64,000 nucleotides of DNA from Diaphorobacter ruginosibacter (lineage in GTDB: Bacteria > Pseudomonadota > Gammaproteobacteria > Burkholderiales > Burkholderiaceae_C): NCBI RefSeq assembly GCF_014395975.1, contig NZ_CP060714.1:4526001-4590000 (forward strand), given 5' to 3'. The notes below the pieces were generated by a model. That model had not been told where the DNA came from. It did no database searches and was given only the letters and a program-made list of their open reading frames with translations. Shown here one piece after another: positions 16,144 to 25,126 of this stretch. The position numbers and the translations under genes are program-made. The first letter of the stretch is position 1; every line of letters begins with the position of its first letter.

Positions 16144-16256
16144 CGTGGCCAATGTGGGCCACGGATGCATCGGGCAACGCAGCCCTGGTGCACACGACAA
16201 AGACGTCCAGGCGACCCATGAAGACTCATGGTCGTTGCCGGACGTCTTTTTGTTTT
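16144..16256 (+). promoter_or_regulatory. ANTAR-target leader RNA and terminator ahead of nirB
   Basis: P1 (16144-16163) is CGTGGCC-AATGTG-GGCCACG. P2 (16196-16207) is GAC-AAAGAC-GTC. Both hexaloops carry A1 and G4. The P2 loop and 3' arm (AAAGACGTCC, 16199-16208) double as the 5' arm of a long terminator closed by GGACGTCTTT (16240-16249) with TTTTTGTTTT after it. The inner part of the terminator also pairs (GGCGACC/GGTCGTTGCC region). The layout is the same as before nrtA, though the P2 stem is only 3 bp. Confidence 0.8.
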
Positions 16257-16277
16257 CATACGCCCACGGAGCATGAG

Positions 16278-18767
16278 ATGAAGAAATCCAGACTGGTCAT
16301 GATCGGCAACGGAATGGCGGGGGTGCGCACGCTGGAGGAGCTGCTCGCCATCGCGCCCGATCTCTACGACATCACGGTATTCGGCGCCGAGCCGCATCCC
16401 AATTACAACCGCATCCTGCTCTCGCCCGTGCTGGCGGGGGAGCAGACGCTTGAGGAGATCATCCTCAACGACTGGTCCTGGTACCAGGACCACGGCATCA
16501 CGCTGCATGCGGGCTGCGGCGTGACCGATGTGGATCGCGCGCGGCGCATCGTGCATGCGGTGGACGCGAACGGCGACGCCGTCAGCGCGCCCTACGACCG
16601 GCTCATCTTCGCGACCGGATCCCATCCCTTCATGCTGCCGGTTCCGGGCAAGGATCTGCCGGGCGTGCTCGCCTACCGCGACATCGCGGACACGCAGGCG
16701 ATGATCCATGCGGCCGCGCAATACCGGCACGCGGTGGTGATCGGCGGCGGTCTGCTGGGGCTCGAGGCGGCCAACGGGCTCATGAAGCGCGGCATGGAAT
16801 GCACCGTGGTGCATGTGGGCGACTGGCTCATGGAGCGGCAACTGGACGACACCGCCGGAGACCTGCTCAAGCAATCGCTGATGGAGCGCGGCATGAAGTT
16901 CCTGATGGGGGCGCACACGCAGGAGCTGCTGGGAGACGACGCCACGGGTCGCGTGCGCGCCGTGCGGTTCAAGGACGGCAGCGAGGTGCCGGCCGACCTG
17001 GTGGTGATGGCGGTGGGCATCCGCCCCAACACGGCGCTGGCCGAGAAGGTCCATCTGCATGTGAATCGCGGCATCGTGGTGAGCGACACCCTGCAGACCG
17101 TGACCGACGCGCGCATCTATGCGGTGGGCGAATGCGCGGCGCACAGGGGCGTGGCATACGGGTTGGTGGCGCCGCTGTTCGAGCAGGGCAAGGTGCTGGC
17201 CAACCATCTTGCGGAGTTCGGCATCGGGCGTTACCAGGGATCGCTCACGTCGACCAAGCTCAAGGTGACGGGCATCGACCTGTTCTCGGCGGGTGACTTC
17301 CAGGGCGGCGCGGACACCGAGGAAATCATCATGAGCGACCCCGGTGGCGGTGTCTACAAGAAGCTGGTGCTCAAGGACGACCGGCTCGTGGGCGCATGCC
17401 TCTACGGCGATACGGTGGACGGCAGCTGGTACTTCAAGCTGCTGCGCGAAGGGCGCAGCGTGGCCGACATCCGGGACAAGCTGATGTTCGGCGAGTCCAA
17501 CCTGGGCGACACCGGCCACCAGGGCCAGAGCAAGGCCGCGGCCATGGCCGACGGCGACGAGGTCTGCGGCTGCAACGGCGTGACCAAGGGCGCGATCTGC
17601 AAGGCCATCAAGGACAAGGGCCTGTTCACGCTGGACGAGGTGAAGAAGCACACCAAGGCCAGTGCGAGCTGCGGGTCGTGCACGGGCCTGGTCGAGCAGA
17701 TCCTGATGTTCACGGCGGGCGGCGATTACTCCGCCACGCCCAAGCTCAAGCCGCTGTGCGGCTGCACCATGCACGGGCATCAGGCCGTGCGCGATGCGAT
17801 CCGCGAGCACCGGCTGCTGAGCGTGCACGATACGTTCCGCTTTCTCGAATGGAAGACGCCCGATGGCTGTGCCACCTGCCGCCCGGCCGTCAACTACTAC
17901 CTCATCAGCACCTGGCCCAAGGACGCGCTGGACGATCCGCAAAGCCGCTTCATCAACGAGCGCAGCCATGCCAACATCCAGAAGGATGGCACCTACAGCG
18001 TGGTGCCGCGCATGTGGGGCGGCGAGACGACCGCCGACGAGCTGCGCCGCATCGCCGACGTGGTGGACAAGTACCAGATTCCCACGGTGAAGGTCACGGG
18101 CGGCCAGCGCATCGATCTGCTCGGAGTGAAGAAGGAAGACCTGCAGGGGGTGTGGAACGATATCGGCATGCCCTGCGGCCATGCGTACGCGAAGGCACTG
18201 CGCACCGTGAAGACCTGCGTGGGCAGCGAATGGTGCCGCATGGGAACGCAGGACAGCACGCAGCTCGGCAAGGACCTGGAGCACGCGATGTGGCGCATGT
18301 ACGCACCGCACAAGGTGAAGTTCGCGGTGAGCGGCTGCCCGCGCAACTGCGCGGAATCGGGCATCAAGGACGTGGGCATCATCGGCGTGGATTCAGGCTG
18401 GGAGATGTATGTGGGCGGCAACGGCGGCATCAAGACCGAAGTCGCGCATTTCTTCGCCAAGCTGAAGACCGCGGAGGAGGTGATGGAGTACACCGGCGCG
18501 TTCATGCAGCTGTACCGGCTGGAGGGCTGGTACCTGGAGCGCACCGTGCACTACCTCGCGCGCGTGGGGCTGGACTATGTGAAGCGCCGCATCCTCGAGG
18601 ACGAAGCCGGGCGCAAGGCGCTCTGGGCGGATCTGCAGGCCGCCCTCGAAGGCGAGCCAGACCCCTGGTTCGAGACACGGCGCGCGGCGGTCGATACGCG
18701 CCAGTTCATTCCCATCGTGCCGGCCGTCGCCGACGCCAGGGCACACGCAAAGGAGATCACGGCATGA
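16278..18767 (+). CDS. nirB: Assimilatory nitrite reductase, large subunit
   Basis: About 829 aa, NAD(P)H-dependent six-electron reduction of nitrite to ammonium. Domains in order: FAD/NAD(P)H pyridine-nucleotide oxidoreductase (VMIGNGMAGVRTLEELL at the N terminus, VVIGGGLLGLEAANGL near 152), a BFD-like [2Fe-2S] domain (VCGCNGVTKGAIC...CGSCTGLVEQ), and the siroheme/4Fe-4S domain (TCVGSEWCRMG...SGCPRNCAES, four Cys ligands). GGAG 8 nt before the ATG supports the start. The stop overlaps nirD (ATGA). Confidence 0.95.
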   Translation: MKKSRLVMIGNGMAGVRTLEELLAIAPDLYDITVFGAEPHPNYNRILLSPVLAGEQTLEEIILNDWSWYQDHGITLHAGCGVTDVDRARRIVHAVDANGDAVSAPYDRLIFATGSHPFMLPVPGKDLPGVLAYRDIADTQAMIHAAAQYRHAVVIGGGLLGLEAANGLMKRGMECTVVHVGDWLMERQLDDTAGDLLKQSLMERGMKFLMGAHTQELLGDDATGRVRAVRFKDGSEVPADLVVMAVGIRPNTALAEKVHLHVNRGIVVSDTLQTVTDARIYAVGECAAHRGVAYGLVAPLFEQGKVLANHLAEFGIGRYQGSLTSTKLKVTGIDLFSAGDFQGGADTEEIIMSDPGGGVYKKLVLKDDRLVGACLYGDTVDGSWYFKLLREGRSVADIRDKLMFGESNLGDTGHQGQSKAAAMADGDEVCGCNGVTKGAICKAIKDKGLFTLDEVKKHTKASASCGSCTGLVEQILMFTAGGDYSATPKLKPLCGCTMHGHQAVRDAIREHRLLSVHDTFRFLEWKTPDGCATCRPAVNYYLISTWPKDALDDPQSRFINERSHANIQKDGTYSVVPRMWGGETTADELRRIADVVDKYQIPTVKVTGGQRIDLLGVKKEDLQGVWNDIGMPCGHAYAKALRTVKTCVGSEWCRMGTQDSTQLGKDLEHAMWRMYAPHKVKFAVSGCPRNCAESGIKDVGIIGVDSGWEMYVGGNGGIKTEVAHFFAKLKTAEEVMEYTGAFMQLYRLEGWYLERTVHYLARVGLDYVKRRILEDEAGRKALWADLQAALEGEPDPWFETRRAAVDTRQFIPIVPAVADARAHAKEITA

Positions 18768-19222
18768 GTCATGCAATGCATCACGACGACTGGATCGCCA
18801 TCTGCGCGCTCGACGATATTCCGGTGCTGGGGGCGCGGCGCGTGGCACGCGCGCGCGGGCTCGATGTGGCGATCTTCCGCGGTGCCGCCGACCGGGTGTT
18901 CGCGCTGCTCGACCGCTGTCCGCACAAGGGCGGGCCGCTGTCCCAGGGCATCGTGTTCGGAGAGAGCGTGGCCTGTCCGCTGCACAACTGGACGATCGCG
19001 TTGGCCACGGGCGAGGCGGCCGCGCCCGACGAAGGCAGCACCGCGCGTTTCTCCGTGCTGCTGGACGGCGGCGTCGTGCACCTGAGCGCCAGGGAGCTCG
19101 CGGAGCATGCGCTTGAATTCACGCGCCCGCATGCCGGGCCGGCCTGCAGGGGCCACGCCGAACCCGCGGCCGCGGGTTCGGCCGCGCTCCGCAGCGTGCC
19201 GGTCACGTTGCAGCGCGCCTAG
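18764..19222 (+). CDS. nirD: Assimilatory nitrite reductase, small subunit (Rieske type)
   Basis: About 152 aa. NirD-like Rieske fold with both ligand pairs kept: CPHKGG near residue 49 and CPLHNW near residue 71, so a [2Fe-2S] cluster can be bound. The E. coli NirD lacks this, as I recall. About 35 extra C-terminal residues, rich in Ala and Gly, follow the usual end of the family. Coupled to nirB by a 4-nt overlap. Confidence 0.9.
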   Translation: MSHAMHHDDWIAICALDDIPVLGARRVARARGLDVAIFRGAADRVFALLDRCPHKGGPLSQGIVFGESVACPLHNWTIALATGEAAAPDEGSTARFSVLLDGGVVHLSARELAEHALEFTRPHAGPACRGHAEPAAAGSAALRSVPVTLQRA

Positions 19223-19277
19223 GGACCCTCTGCACGATTCGACCGATCCCTCACCACCCATGCGAGCGGCTGCCACC

Positions 19278-22133
19278 ATGCAAGAAACCCAATCCACCTG
19301 CCCCTACTGCGGCGTCGGCTGCGGGGTGATCATCGAGACACGAGGCGGTGCCATTACCGGCGTGCGCGGCGATCCATCGCACCCCGCGAACCATGGAAAG
19401 TTGTGCACCAAGGGCAGCACGCTGCACCTCACGGCCGCCCCGGCACAGGCAGCGCAGGCCCGCCTGCTGGTACCGCAGCTGCGCGCGCGCCGCGATGCCG
19501 AGCCGGCACCCATCGCCTGGTCCTCCGCGATCACGCATGCGGCCGAGCGCCTGGAGGGCATCGTCGCTGCGCACGGGCCCGATGCGCTGGGCTTCTATCT
19601 CAGCGGCCAGCTGCTGACCGAGGACTACTACGTCTTCAACAAGCTGGCCAAGGGGCTGATCGGCACCAACAACATCGACACCAATTCGCGCCTGTGCATG
19701 AGCAGCGCCGTGGCGGGCTACAAGGCGACGCTCGGCGCCGATGCGCCGCCTGCCTGCTATGACGATTTCCAGCACGCGGGCTGCCTGTTCATCGCGGGCA
19801 GCAACATGGCGTGGGCCCATCCGGTCGCATTCCGGCGCGTGGAGGCGGCGCGCGCGGCGAATCCGCAGATGAAGATCATCGTGGTCGACCCGCGCCGCAC
19901 GGAAACGGCCGCGGTGGCCGATCTGCATCTGCCGCTGGCTCCGGGAACCGATGTGATGCTGTTCCACGGGCTGCTGCACATCATGCTGCGAGAGGGCTGG
20001 GTGGACGAGGCCTACATCGACCGGCACACCCGGGGCTTTGCCGAACTGAAGGCGCTGGTGCGCGACGCCGTGCCCGGGCACGTGGCCGCCATCTGCGGAC
20101 TGAATCAGGACGACCTGCTGCGCGCGGCGCGCTGGTTCGCGCTGGGCGGCGATGCAACCCCTCCTGACGCGCGCCGTGGCACGCTCAGCCTGTACTGCCA
20201 GGGCCTGAACCAGAGCAGCAGCGGAACGGACAAGAATGCCGCGCTCATCAACCTGCATCTGGCGACCGGACAGATTGGGCGCGCTGGGGCCGGCCCGTTT
20301 TCCCTGACCGGTCAGCCCAATGCAATGGGCGGACGCGAGGTGGGCGGCCTGTCGAACCTGCTGAGCGCGCACCGGGACATGGGCAATCCGGCGCACCGCG
20401 CGGAAGTGGCCGCACTGTGGGGCGTGGAGCGCGTGCCGGACCAGCCCGGCAAGGCCGCGGTGGAGATGTTCGAGGCGGCGGCCGACGGCGAGATCAAGGC
20501 ACTGTGGATAGCCTGTACCAACCCCGCGCAGAGCCTTCCTCGCCAGTCGCTGGTGCGCGAGGCCCTGCGACGCGCGGAGTTCGTCGTGCTGCAGGAGGCG
20601 TTTGCACACACCGCGACCGCCGCATTCGCCGACCTGCTGCTGCCCGCGACCACCTGGGGCGAGAAGCTGGGCACGGTCACCAACAGCGAGCGCCGTATCT
20701 CGCGCGTGCGCGCCGCTGTACCGCCGAGCGGCGAGGCGCGGCACGATTGGCAAATTGGCGTGCAGCTTGCACAGGCGCTCGAGACGCGCCTGCGTGCGGG
20801 CCGGCCGAGCCTGTTCCCCTACGACACGGTCGACGCGCAGGCCGGTGCGGAGGCCATCTGGAACGAGCATCGCGAGAGCACGCGCGGGCGCGACCTGGAC
20901 ATCACGGGGTTGAGCTGGTCACTGCTGGACGAGCGCGGGCCGCAGCAGTGGCCTTTCGCGCAGGGCGCGGCCAGCGGCAAGGCGCGGCTGTACGAGGACG
21001 GCGTCTTTCCCACGCCCGACGGCCGCGCGCTGTTTCAGGCGCAGCCCTACAGGGCACTCGCGGAGCCCTGCGATGCGCGCTATCCGTTCAGCCTCAACAC
21101 CGGGCGCCTGCGCGATCACTGGCATGGCATGAGCCGCACGGGGCAGCTCGGCAGGCTGTTCGCACACGAATCGGAGCCGCAGCTGCAGATGCACCCGGCC
21201 GACATGGATCGCCTGCAATTGAAGAACGGCGATCTGGCGCATGTGACCAGCCGGCGCGGCGCCATCGTCGCGCCGGTGCGCACTGACGCGCAGCTTTCCT
21301 CCGGCCAGGTGTTCCTTGCCATGCACTGGGGCAGTGAGTACCTGGGCGGGCGCAGCTCGACGGGCCAGCGGCTGGGCGGCGTGAATGCGCTCACCACGCC
21401 CGAGCGCTGCCCGAAGTCGCGCCAGCCGGAGCTCAAGCATGCGGCGGTGAAGGTGCTCAAGGCGCAGATGCCCTGGCACTGCCTCGGCATGGCCTGGCTG
21501 CCCGCCGACGGGGTGCTGCAGGCGCGCGAGGCGCTGGCGGCCCTGATGGGCGAATTCGACTTCGCCAGCTGCGTGCTCTTCAGCAATGCGGTGTCGCTCG
21601 CAGAGGCGGACCAGGCCCGCACCGGCGTGCAGTTCCGTGCCGCAGCCTACGAGGCGCCCTCGCCGGACCTGCTGCAACGCCTGTCCGACTGCCTGCAGCT
21701 GAGCGATCCCCAGGCCTTGCGCTACACGGATGCGCGGCGGCAGTGCAGCCGTACGTTGCGGTTGGTGCAGCGCGCCGATCAACGCGTGCTCGAAGGCTTC
21801 ATGCTGTGTGGTGATGCGAGCGCGGGCCAGTGGCTTGCCGACGTGCTCAAGGGCGGACTGTCCACGCTTCCGTTCGGCCGCATGCTGCTGGCATCGGGCA
21901 GCAGCGCGCCCCGCGTTGCCGTTGGCGCGTCGCGCCAGGTATGTGCCTGCATGAACGTGAGCGAGGACGCCATCGTGCGGCAATTGAAGACCGGGGCCGG
22001 GGGATCGGAGGACGCATGCCTGCAGGCACTCAAGGACTCGCTGGGCTGCGGCACGGGCTGCGGCTCGTGCATTCCCTCCATCCGGCAGATGGTGCGGAGC
22101 CTGCAGCCGCAGGCACTTGGTGCACCGGCCTGA
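19278..22133 (+). CDS. nasA: Assimilatory nitrate reductase catalytic subunit
   Basis: About 951 aa molybdoenzyme of the DMSO-reductase family that reduces nitrate to nitrite in the cytoplasm. N-terminal [4Fe-4S] ligands are in CPYCGVGCGV...CTKG, and the bis-MGD domain follows (GTNNIDTNSRLCMSS, GQPNAMGGREVGGLSNLL, NTGRLRDHWHGMSRTG). The C terminus carries a BFD-like [2Fe-2S] domain (VCACMNVSEDAIV...GCGTGCGSCIPSI) for electron input. An ATG at 19260 would add 6 aa. Neither start has a strong Shine-Dalgarno. Confidence 0.94.
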   Translation: MQETQSTCPYCGVGCGVIIETRGGAITGVRGDPSHPANHGKLCTKGSTLHLTAAPAQAAQARLLVPQLRARRDAEPAPIAWSSAITHAAERLEGIVAAHGPDALGFYLSGQLLTEDYYVFNKLAKGLIGTNNIDTNSRLCMSSAVAGYKATLGADAPPACYDDFQHAGCLFIAGSNMAWAHPVAFRRVEAARAANPQMKIIVVDPRRTETAAVADLHLPLAPGTDVMLFHGLLHIMLREGWVDEAYIDRHTRGFAELKALVRDAVPGHVAAICGLNQDDLLRAARWFALGGDATPPDARRGTLSLYCQGLNQSSSGTDKNAALINLHLATGQIGRAGAGPFSLTGQPNAMGGREVGGLSNLLSAHRDMGNPAHRAEVAALWGVERVPDQPGKAAVEMFEAAADGEIKALWIACTNPAQSLPRQSLVREALRRAEFVVLQEAFAHTATAAFADLLLPATTWGEKLGTVTNSERRISRVRAAVPPSGEARHDWQIGVQLAQALETRLRAGRPSLFPYDTVDAQAGAEAIWNEHRESTRGRDLDITGLSWSLLDERGPQQWPFAQGAASGKARLYEDGVFPTPDGRALFQAQPYRALAEPCDARYPFSLNTGRLRDHWHGMSRTGQLGRLFAHESEPQLQMHPADMDRLQLKNGDLAHVTSRRGAIVAPVRTDAQLSSGQVFLAMHWGSEYLGGRSSTGQRLGGVNALTTPERCPKSRQPELKHAAVKVLKAQMPWHCLGMAWLPADGVLQAREALAALMGEFDFASCVLFSNAVSLAEADQARTGVQFRAAAYEAPSPDLLQRLSDCLQLSDPQALRYTDARRQCSRTLRLVQRADQRVLEGFMLCGDASAGQWLADVLKGGLSTLPFGRMLLASGSSAPRVAVGASRQVCACMNVSEDAIVRQLKTGAGGSEDACLQALKDSLGCGTGCGSCIPSIRQMVRSLQPQALGAPA

Positions 22134-22165
22134 GTCACCATCGACGAACAGCAAGGAGAATCATC

Positions 22166-22993
22166 ATGACCGAATCGCTTCATCCAGGCGGGGAATCCCC
22201 GGGCCGCTGCTTTCTGGTGGGTGCGGGGCCGGGCGACCCCGAGCTCCTGACGCTCCGGGCCTGCAAGGCCATCCAGAGCGCGACGCTGCTGCTGGCGGAC
22301 GATCTGGTGTCGGCCGAGATCCTCGCACTGGCCCCGCCCCGGGCGCGCATCATCCATGTGGGCAAGCGGGGTGGGCGGGTGAGCACGCCACAGGCGTTCA
22401 TCGAGCGCCTGATGCTGATGGCGGTGCGCGAAGGCGAGACGGTGGTGCGGCTCAAGGGGGGCGATCCGTTCATTTTCGGGCGCGGCGGCGAGGAGGCCGA
22501 GCACCTGCGCGCCGCGGGCGTGCGCGTGGAGGTGGTCAACGGCATCACGGCGGGCCTGGCGGCGCCCGCATCGCTGGGCATCGCGCTCACCCACCGGGAA
22601 CATGCCCACGGTGTGATGCTGATCACCGGCCACGCGGGGCAGGGCGGGCGTGGCGTGGACTGGCGCGAGATCGCGCGCACGGCGGCCGCGGCGCGCCTCA
22701 CGCTGGTCATCTACATGGGGGTCTCTTCGGCCAGCGAGATCGAAGCGGGCCTGCTGGGTGGCGGGCTTGATGCGCAGACCCCGGTCGCCCTGATCAGCAA
22801 TGCCAGCCTGCCGACCCAGGCACATGTGATCACCGAGCTTGCACAACTGAGCCAGACATTGCACGAGTCGGGTCTGGCCAGCCCGTGCATCTTCGTGGTG
22901 GGCGATGTCGTCCGTGCGGGTGATGCGGTCGCCATGTTCAACGGCGCCGCACGGGGGCCAGGGCCCGCCGCGCGGCTCACGCGCTCAGCGTAG
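22166..22993 (+). CDS. cobA: Uroporphyrinogen-III C-methyltransferase
   Basis: About 275 aa SUMT that makes precorrin-2, the precursor of siroheme for the NirB cofactor. Seen: VGAGPGDPELLTLRACKAI (SAM-binding P loop), HVGKRGG, VVRLKGGDPFIFGRGGEE and VINGITAGLAAPA-like NGITAGLAAPASLGI. It is the single-domain form without the CysG dehydrogenase/chelatase half. AAGGAG 8 nt before the ATG. It ends the nas operon and overlaps the convergent OsmC gene by 17 nt. Confidence 0.93.
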   Translation: MTESLHPGGESPGRCFLVGAGPGDPELLTLRACKAIQSATLLLADDLVSAEILALAPPRARIIHVGKRGGRVSTPQAFIERLMLMAVREGETVVRLKGGDPFIFGRGGEEAEHLRAAGVRVEVVNGITAGLAAPASLGIALTHREHAHGVMLITGHAGQGGRGVDWREIARTAAAARLTLVIYMGVSSASEIEAGLLGGGLDAQTPVALISNASLPTQAHVITELAQLSQTLHESGLASPCIFVVGDVVRAGDAVAMFNGAARGPGPAARLTRSA

Positions 22994-23417
22994 CCGTCAG
23001 CGTGATCTCGGGCACGCTCGCGAGCGCCTTGGAGAGCGGGCAGCCGGCCTTGGCCTCTGCGGCGATCTGCTGGAACTGCTCTTCCGACAGGCCCGGCACC
23101 CTGGCATTGAGCGTGAGCGCGATGCGGTTGATCTTGAAGCCGCCGCCATCGGCCGCAAGGCGCACCTTGGCCGTGGTGTCCACGGTCTCGGTCTGGATGC
23201 CCTGCGCGGCGCAGGCGAACGAGAACGCCATGGCGAAGCAGGCGGCATGTGCCGCGGCCAGGATCTCCTCGGGATTGGTGGCCTGGTGGTCGTCGCCGAA
23301 ACGGCTGGCGAAGCCATAGGGCGCCTTGTTCAGCGCGCCGGTCTCGGTGCTGATCTCGCCCTTGCCCTCCTTGCCTGCGCCTTGCCAGTGGACCGATGCG
23401 GATTTGTCTGCGGACAT
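22977..23417 (-). CDS. OsmC/Ohr-family peroxidase-like protein
   Basis: About 146 aa. The two conserved cysteines of the family are in HAACFAMAFS and AGCPLSKAL, so thiol-dependent hydroperoxide reduction is likely. AAGGAG 8 nt upstream supports the ATG at 23417 over longer options. Whether it is OsmC or a related subgroup is not decided here. It lies tail to tail with cobA. Confidence 0.88.
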   Translation of the reverse strand: MSADKSASVHWQGAGKEGKGEISTETGALNKAPYGFASRFGDDHQATNPEEILAAAHAACFAMAFSFACAAQGIQTETVDTTAKVRLAADGGGFKINRIALTLNARVPGLSEEQFQQIAAEAKAGCPLSKALASVPEITLTATLSA

Positions 23418-23567
23418 GTGGATAACTCCTTCATGGTTCAAGTTGAAAACCCAGTGTCGCAACATACCGCGAATGCCGTGTGACTGCCAGGGCCGGGACC
23501 CGAAGTGACAGCACCCTCCTACAGGCGGTGCATTCCGGCGCTCGAGGGACGACGCCACCTTACCAAA

Positions 23568-23584
23568 CGTTAATGAAAGCGTTA
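23568..23584 (+). promoter_or_regulatory. Direct repeat, possible response-regulator site of the metal efflux operon
   Basis: CGTTA-ATGAAAG-CGTTA, two 5-mers 12 nt apart in the 280-nt gap before the efflux operon. OmpR-type regulators often bind such repeats, and one is encoded at the end of this operon. The rest of 23418-23697 shows no gene. Confidence 0.3.
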
Positions 23585-23697
23585 GACACGCCCTGAACCC
23601 TCCTGCCTAGCATCCCTGCAGCGCCAGATCGGGTGCGCGGCGGTTCCGCGCGCGCAGGAGCGAACGCTGGCAAGTGATGACGGACACGAGGTGCAAG

Positions 23698-24891
23698 ATG
23701 AGCGAGAACAAAGCGAGACGCGCGGGGTACGCCGCCGCGAATGTAGCCGTTAATGTGGCCGTAAATGCGGCTGTGGTGGCCATGCTGGTGACATCGGCGG
23801 GATGGCTGCTGACCGGCTGCAATGCCTCTACCGCATCGCCGGCGGAAGCGGCGCAGCAGGCGCCCGGAAAGCCGGCAGCCGAGGCGCAGGACAGGGGAAT
23901 GGTGAGGCTCGAGCCCGCCTCGGTGAAGATGCTTGCCATCGACACCGTCGCGCCCGCGAATGGAGCGCGGCTCGCCTGGGCTCCCGCGCAGGTGGCGTTC
24001 GTGGAGGACAAGACGGCCGCGGTCTCCCTGCCCGTGGCAGCGCGCGTGGTCTCGGTGAGCGCGCATGTGGGCGACGCGGTGAAGGCGGGCGACGTGCTCG
24101 CCACGCTGGTGAGTCCCGACGCGCTGCGCACGCGCCATGAGCTCGCCGCGGCGAGGGGCGCGCGCGACGTGGCCGCAGTGGAGGTGCGGCGGCAGCAGAC
24201 CATGAGCGACACGGGCGTGGGCACCGACGTGGACCTGCGTGCCGCGCAGGCCCGGTTGCGGGAGTCGGCGCAGGAACTCTCGCGCGCCTCCGGCACGGTG
24301 GCGCTGCTGGGATCGGGCGATGGCGACCGCATCTTGCTGCGCGCCCCGCGCGCCGGCGTGATCGCCGAGCGCAAGGCGCAGGTCGGCGCGTCGATGGAGG
24401 CCGGCTCCGCGCTGTTCACCATCGGCGACCAGGGCGCGATGAATGTCGTCGCCCAGGTTTTCGAGAGCGACCTGCAGGGCATCGACGTGGGCAGTCCCGT
24501 GCAGGTGGAGGTGCAGCAGCTGCCCAGGCCGCTGTCGGGCAAGGTGCGCCACCTGGGCGCCACGCTGGACAAGGACTCGCGCAGAGCGTCCGTCGTGGTG
24601 GACCTGGACCAGCAGAACCCCGCGCTGCGGGCCGGCATGCAGGTGCGCGTGGGCGTGCAGATGTCGGCCACGCGAGACCTGATGATTCCCGTGACCGCCG
24701 TGCTCATCAAGGACGAAAGCCGCAGCGTGGTCTTCGTCCAGCGCTCCGATACCGAGTTCGAGGCACGCACCGTGCAGCTTGGCCGACCCGCACACGGCAT
24801 GGTGCCCGTGATGGGCGGGCTGCAGCCGGGCGAGAAGATCGTGGTGAAGGGCGGCCTGCTCCTGGATGGTGCGGCCAATCAATTGCTGTGA
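23698..24891 (+). CDS. Metal RND efflux periplasmic adaptor (lipoprotein)
   Basis: About 397 aa membrane-fusion protein. The N terminus has a hydrophobic segment ending in a lipobox (WLLTGC), so it is probably lipid-anchored in the inner membrane. A barrel-sandwich/lipoyl region (VARVVSVSAHVGDAVKAGDVLATL), a short alpha-hairpin and a beta-barrel with LRAGMQVRVGVQM follow. It links the inner-membrane pump to the outer-membrane channel. GAGG 6 nt upstream favours this ATG. The CzcB/CusB group fits the CzcA-type partner. Confidence 0.88.
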   Translation: MSENKARRAGYAAANVAVNVAVNAAVVAMLVTSAGWLLTGCNASTASPAEAAQQAPGKPAAEAQDRGMVRLEPASVKMLAIDTVAPANGARLAWAPAQVAFVEDKTAAVSLPVAARVVSVSAHVGDAVKAGDVLATLVSPDALRTRHELAAARGARDVAAVEVRRQQTMSDTGVGTDVDLRAAQARLRESAQELSRASGTVALLGSGDGDRILLRAPRAGVIAERKAQVGASMEAGSALFTIGDQGAMNVVAQVFESDLQGIDVGSPVQVEVQQLPRPLSGKVRHLGATLDKDSRRASVVVDLDQQNPALRAGMQVRVGVQMSATRDLMIPVTAVLIKDESRSVVFVQRSDTEFEARTVQLGRPAHGMVPVMGGLQPGEKIVVKGGLLLDGAANQLL

Positions 24892-24900
24892 AGAAGGAGC

Positions 24901-25085
24901 GTCCCCCTGAGGCGCTGTGCGCCTTCCCCCTTCTCTCGAACTGCTACGCAGTTCGGGAAGGGGGACGCAGCCAGTGCGGCGGGGCGGCCCTTGCACGGCT
25001 GCTCTCGCATGGGCCTCGCCAGTTTTGTGGGGTGCGCTCGGAGTTTTGTGGCATTCCCCCTGAGGCGCTGCGCGCCTCGCATGGG
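24901..25085 (+). repeat. Hairpin-forming intergenic repeats between adaptor and pump genes
   Basis: A GTCCCC...GGGGAC-bounded hairpin (24901-24966) has an inner stem CCCCCTTC/GAAGGGGG with CGAACTGC/GCAGTTCG. The phrase CCCCTGAGGCGCTG recurs at its left edge and again near 25068. No gene is seen in 24892-25126. Such elements are frequent between Comamonadaceae genes, as I recall. Here one interrupts an operon and may modulate pump expression. Confidence 0.6.
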
Positions 25086-25126
25086 CCCTGCCCGATGCGG
25101 GCAACGAATCACTGAAGAAAAAAACA

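Noticed and set aside
11419..18311. Very long reverse-strand ORFs (over 1000 aa) opposite the nas genes
   Set aside because: These are GC-rich antisense shadows with Arg/His/Ala-rich composition and no domains. The plus-strand genes have clear families and operon overlaps.
24888..25115. Small ORF between efflux adaptor and pump
   Set aside because: Its sequence is the repeat-type hairpin DNA read through. No start signal or known domain.
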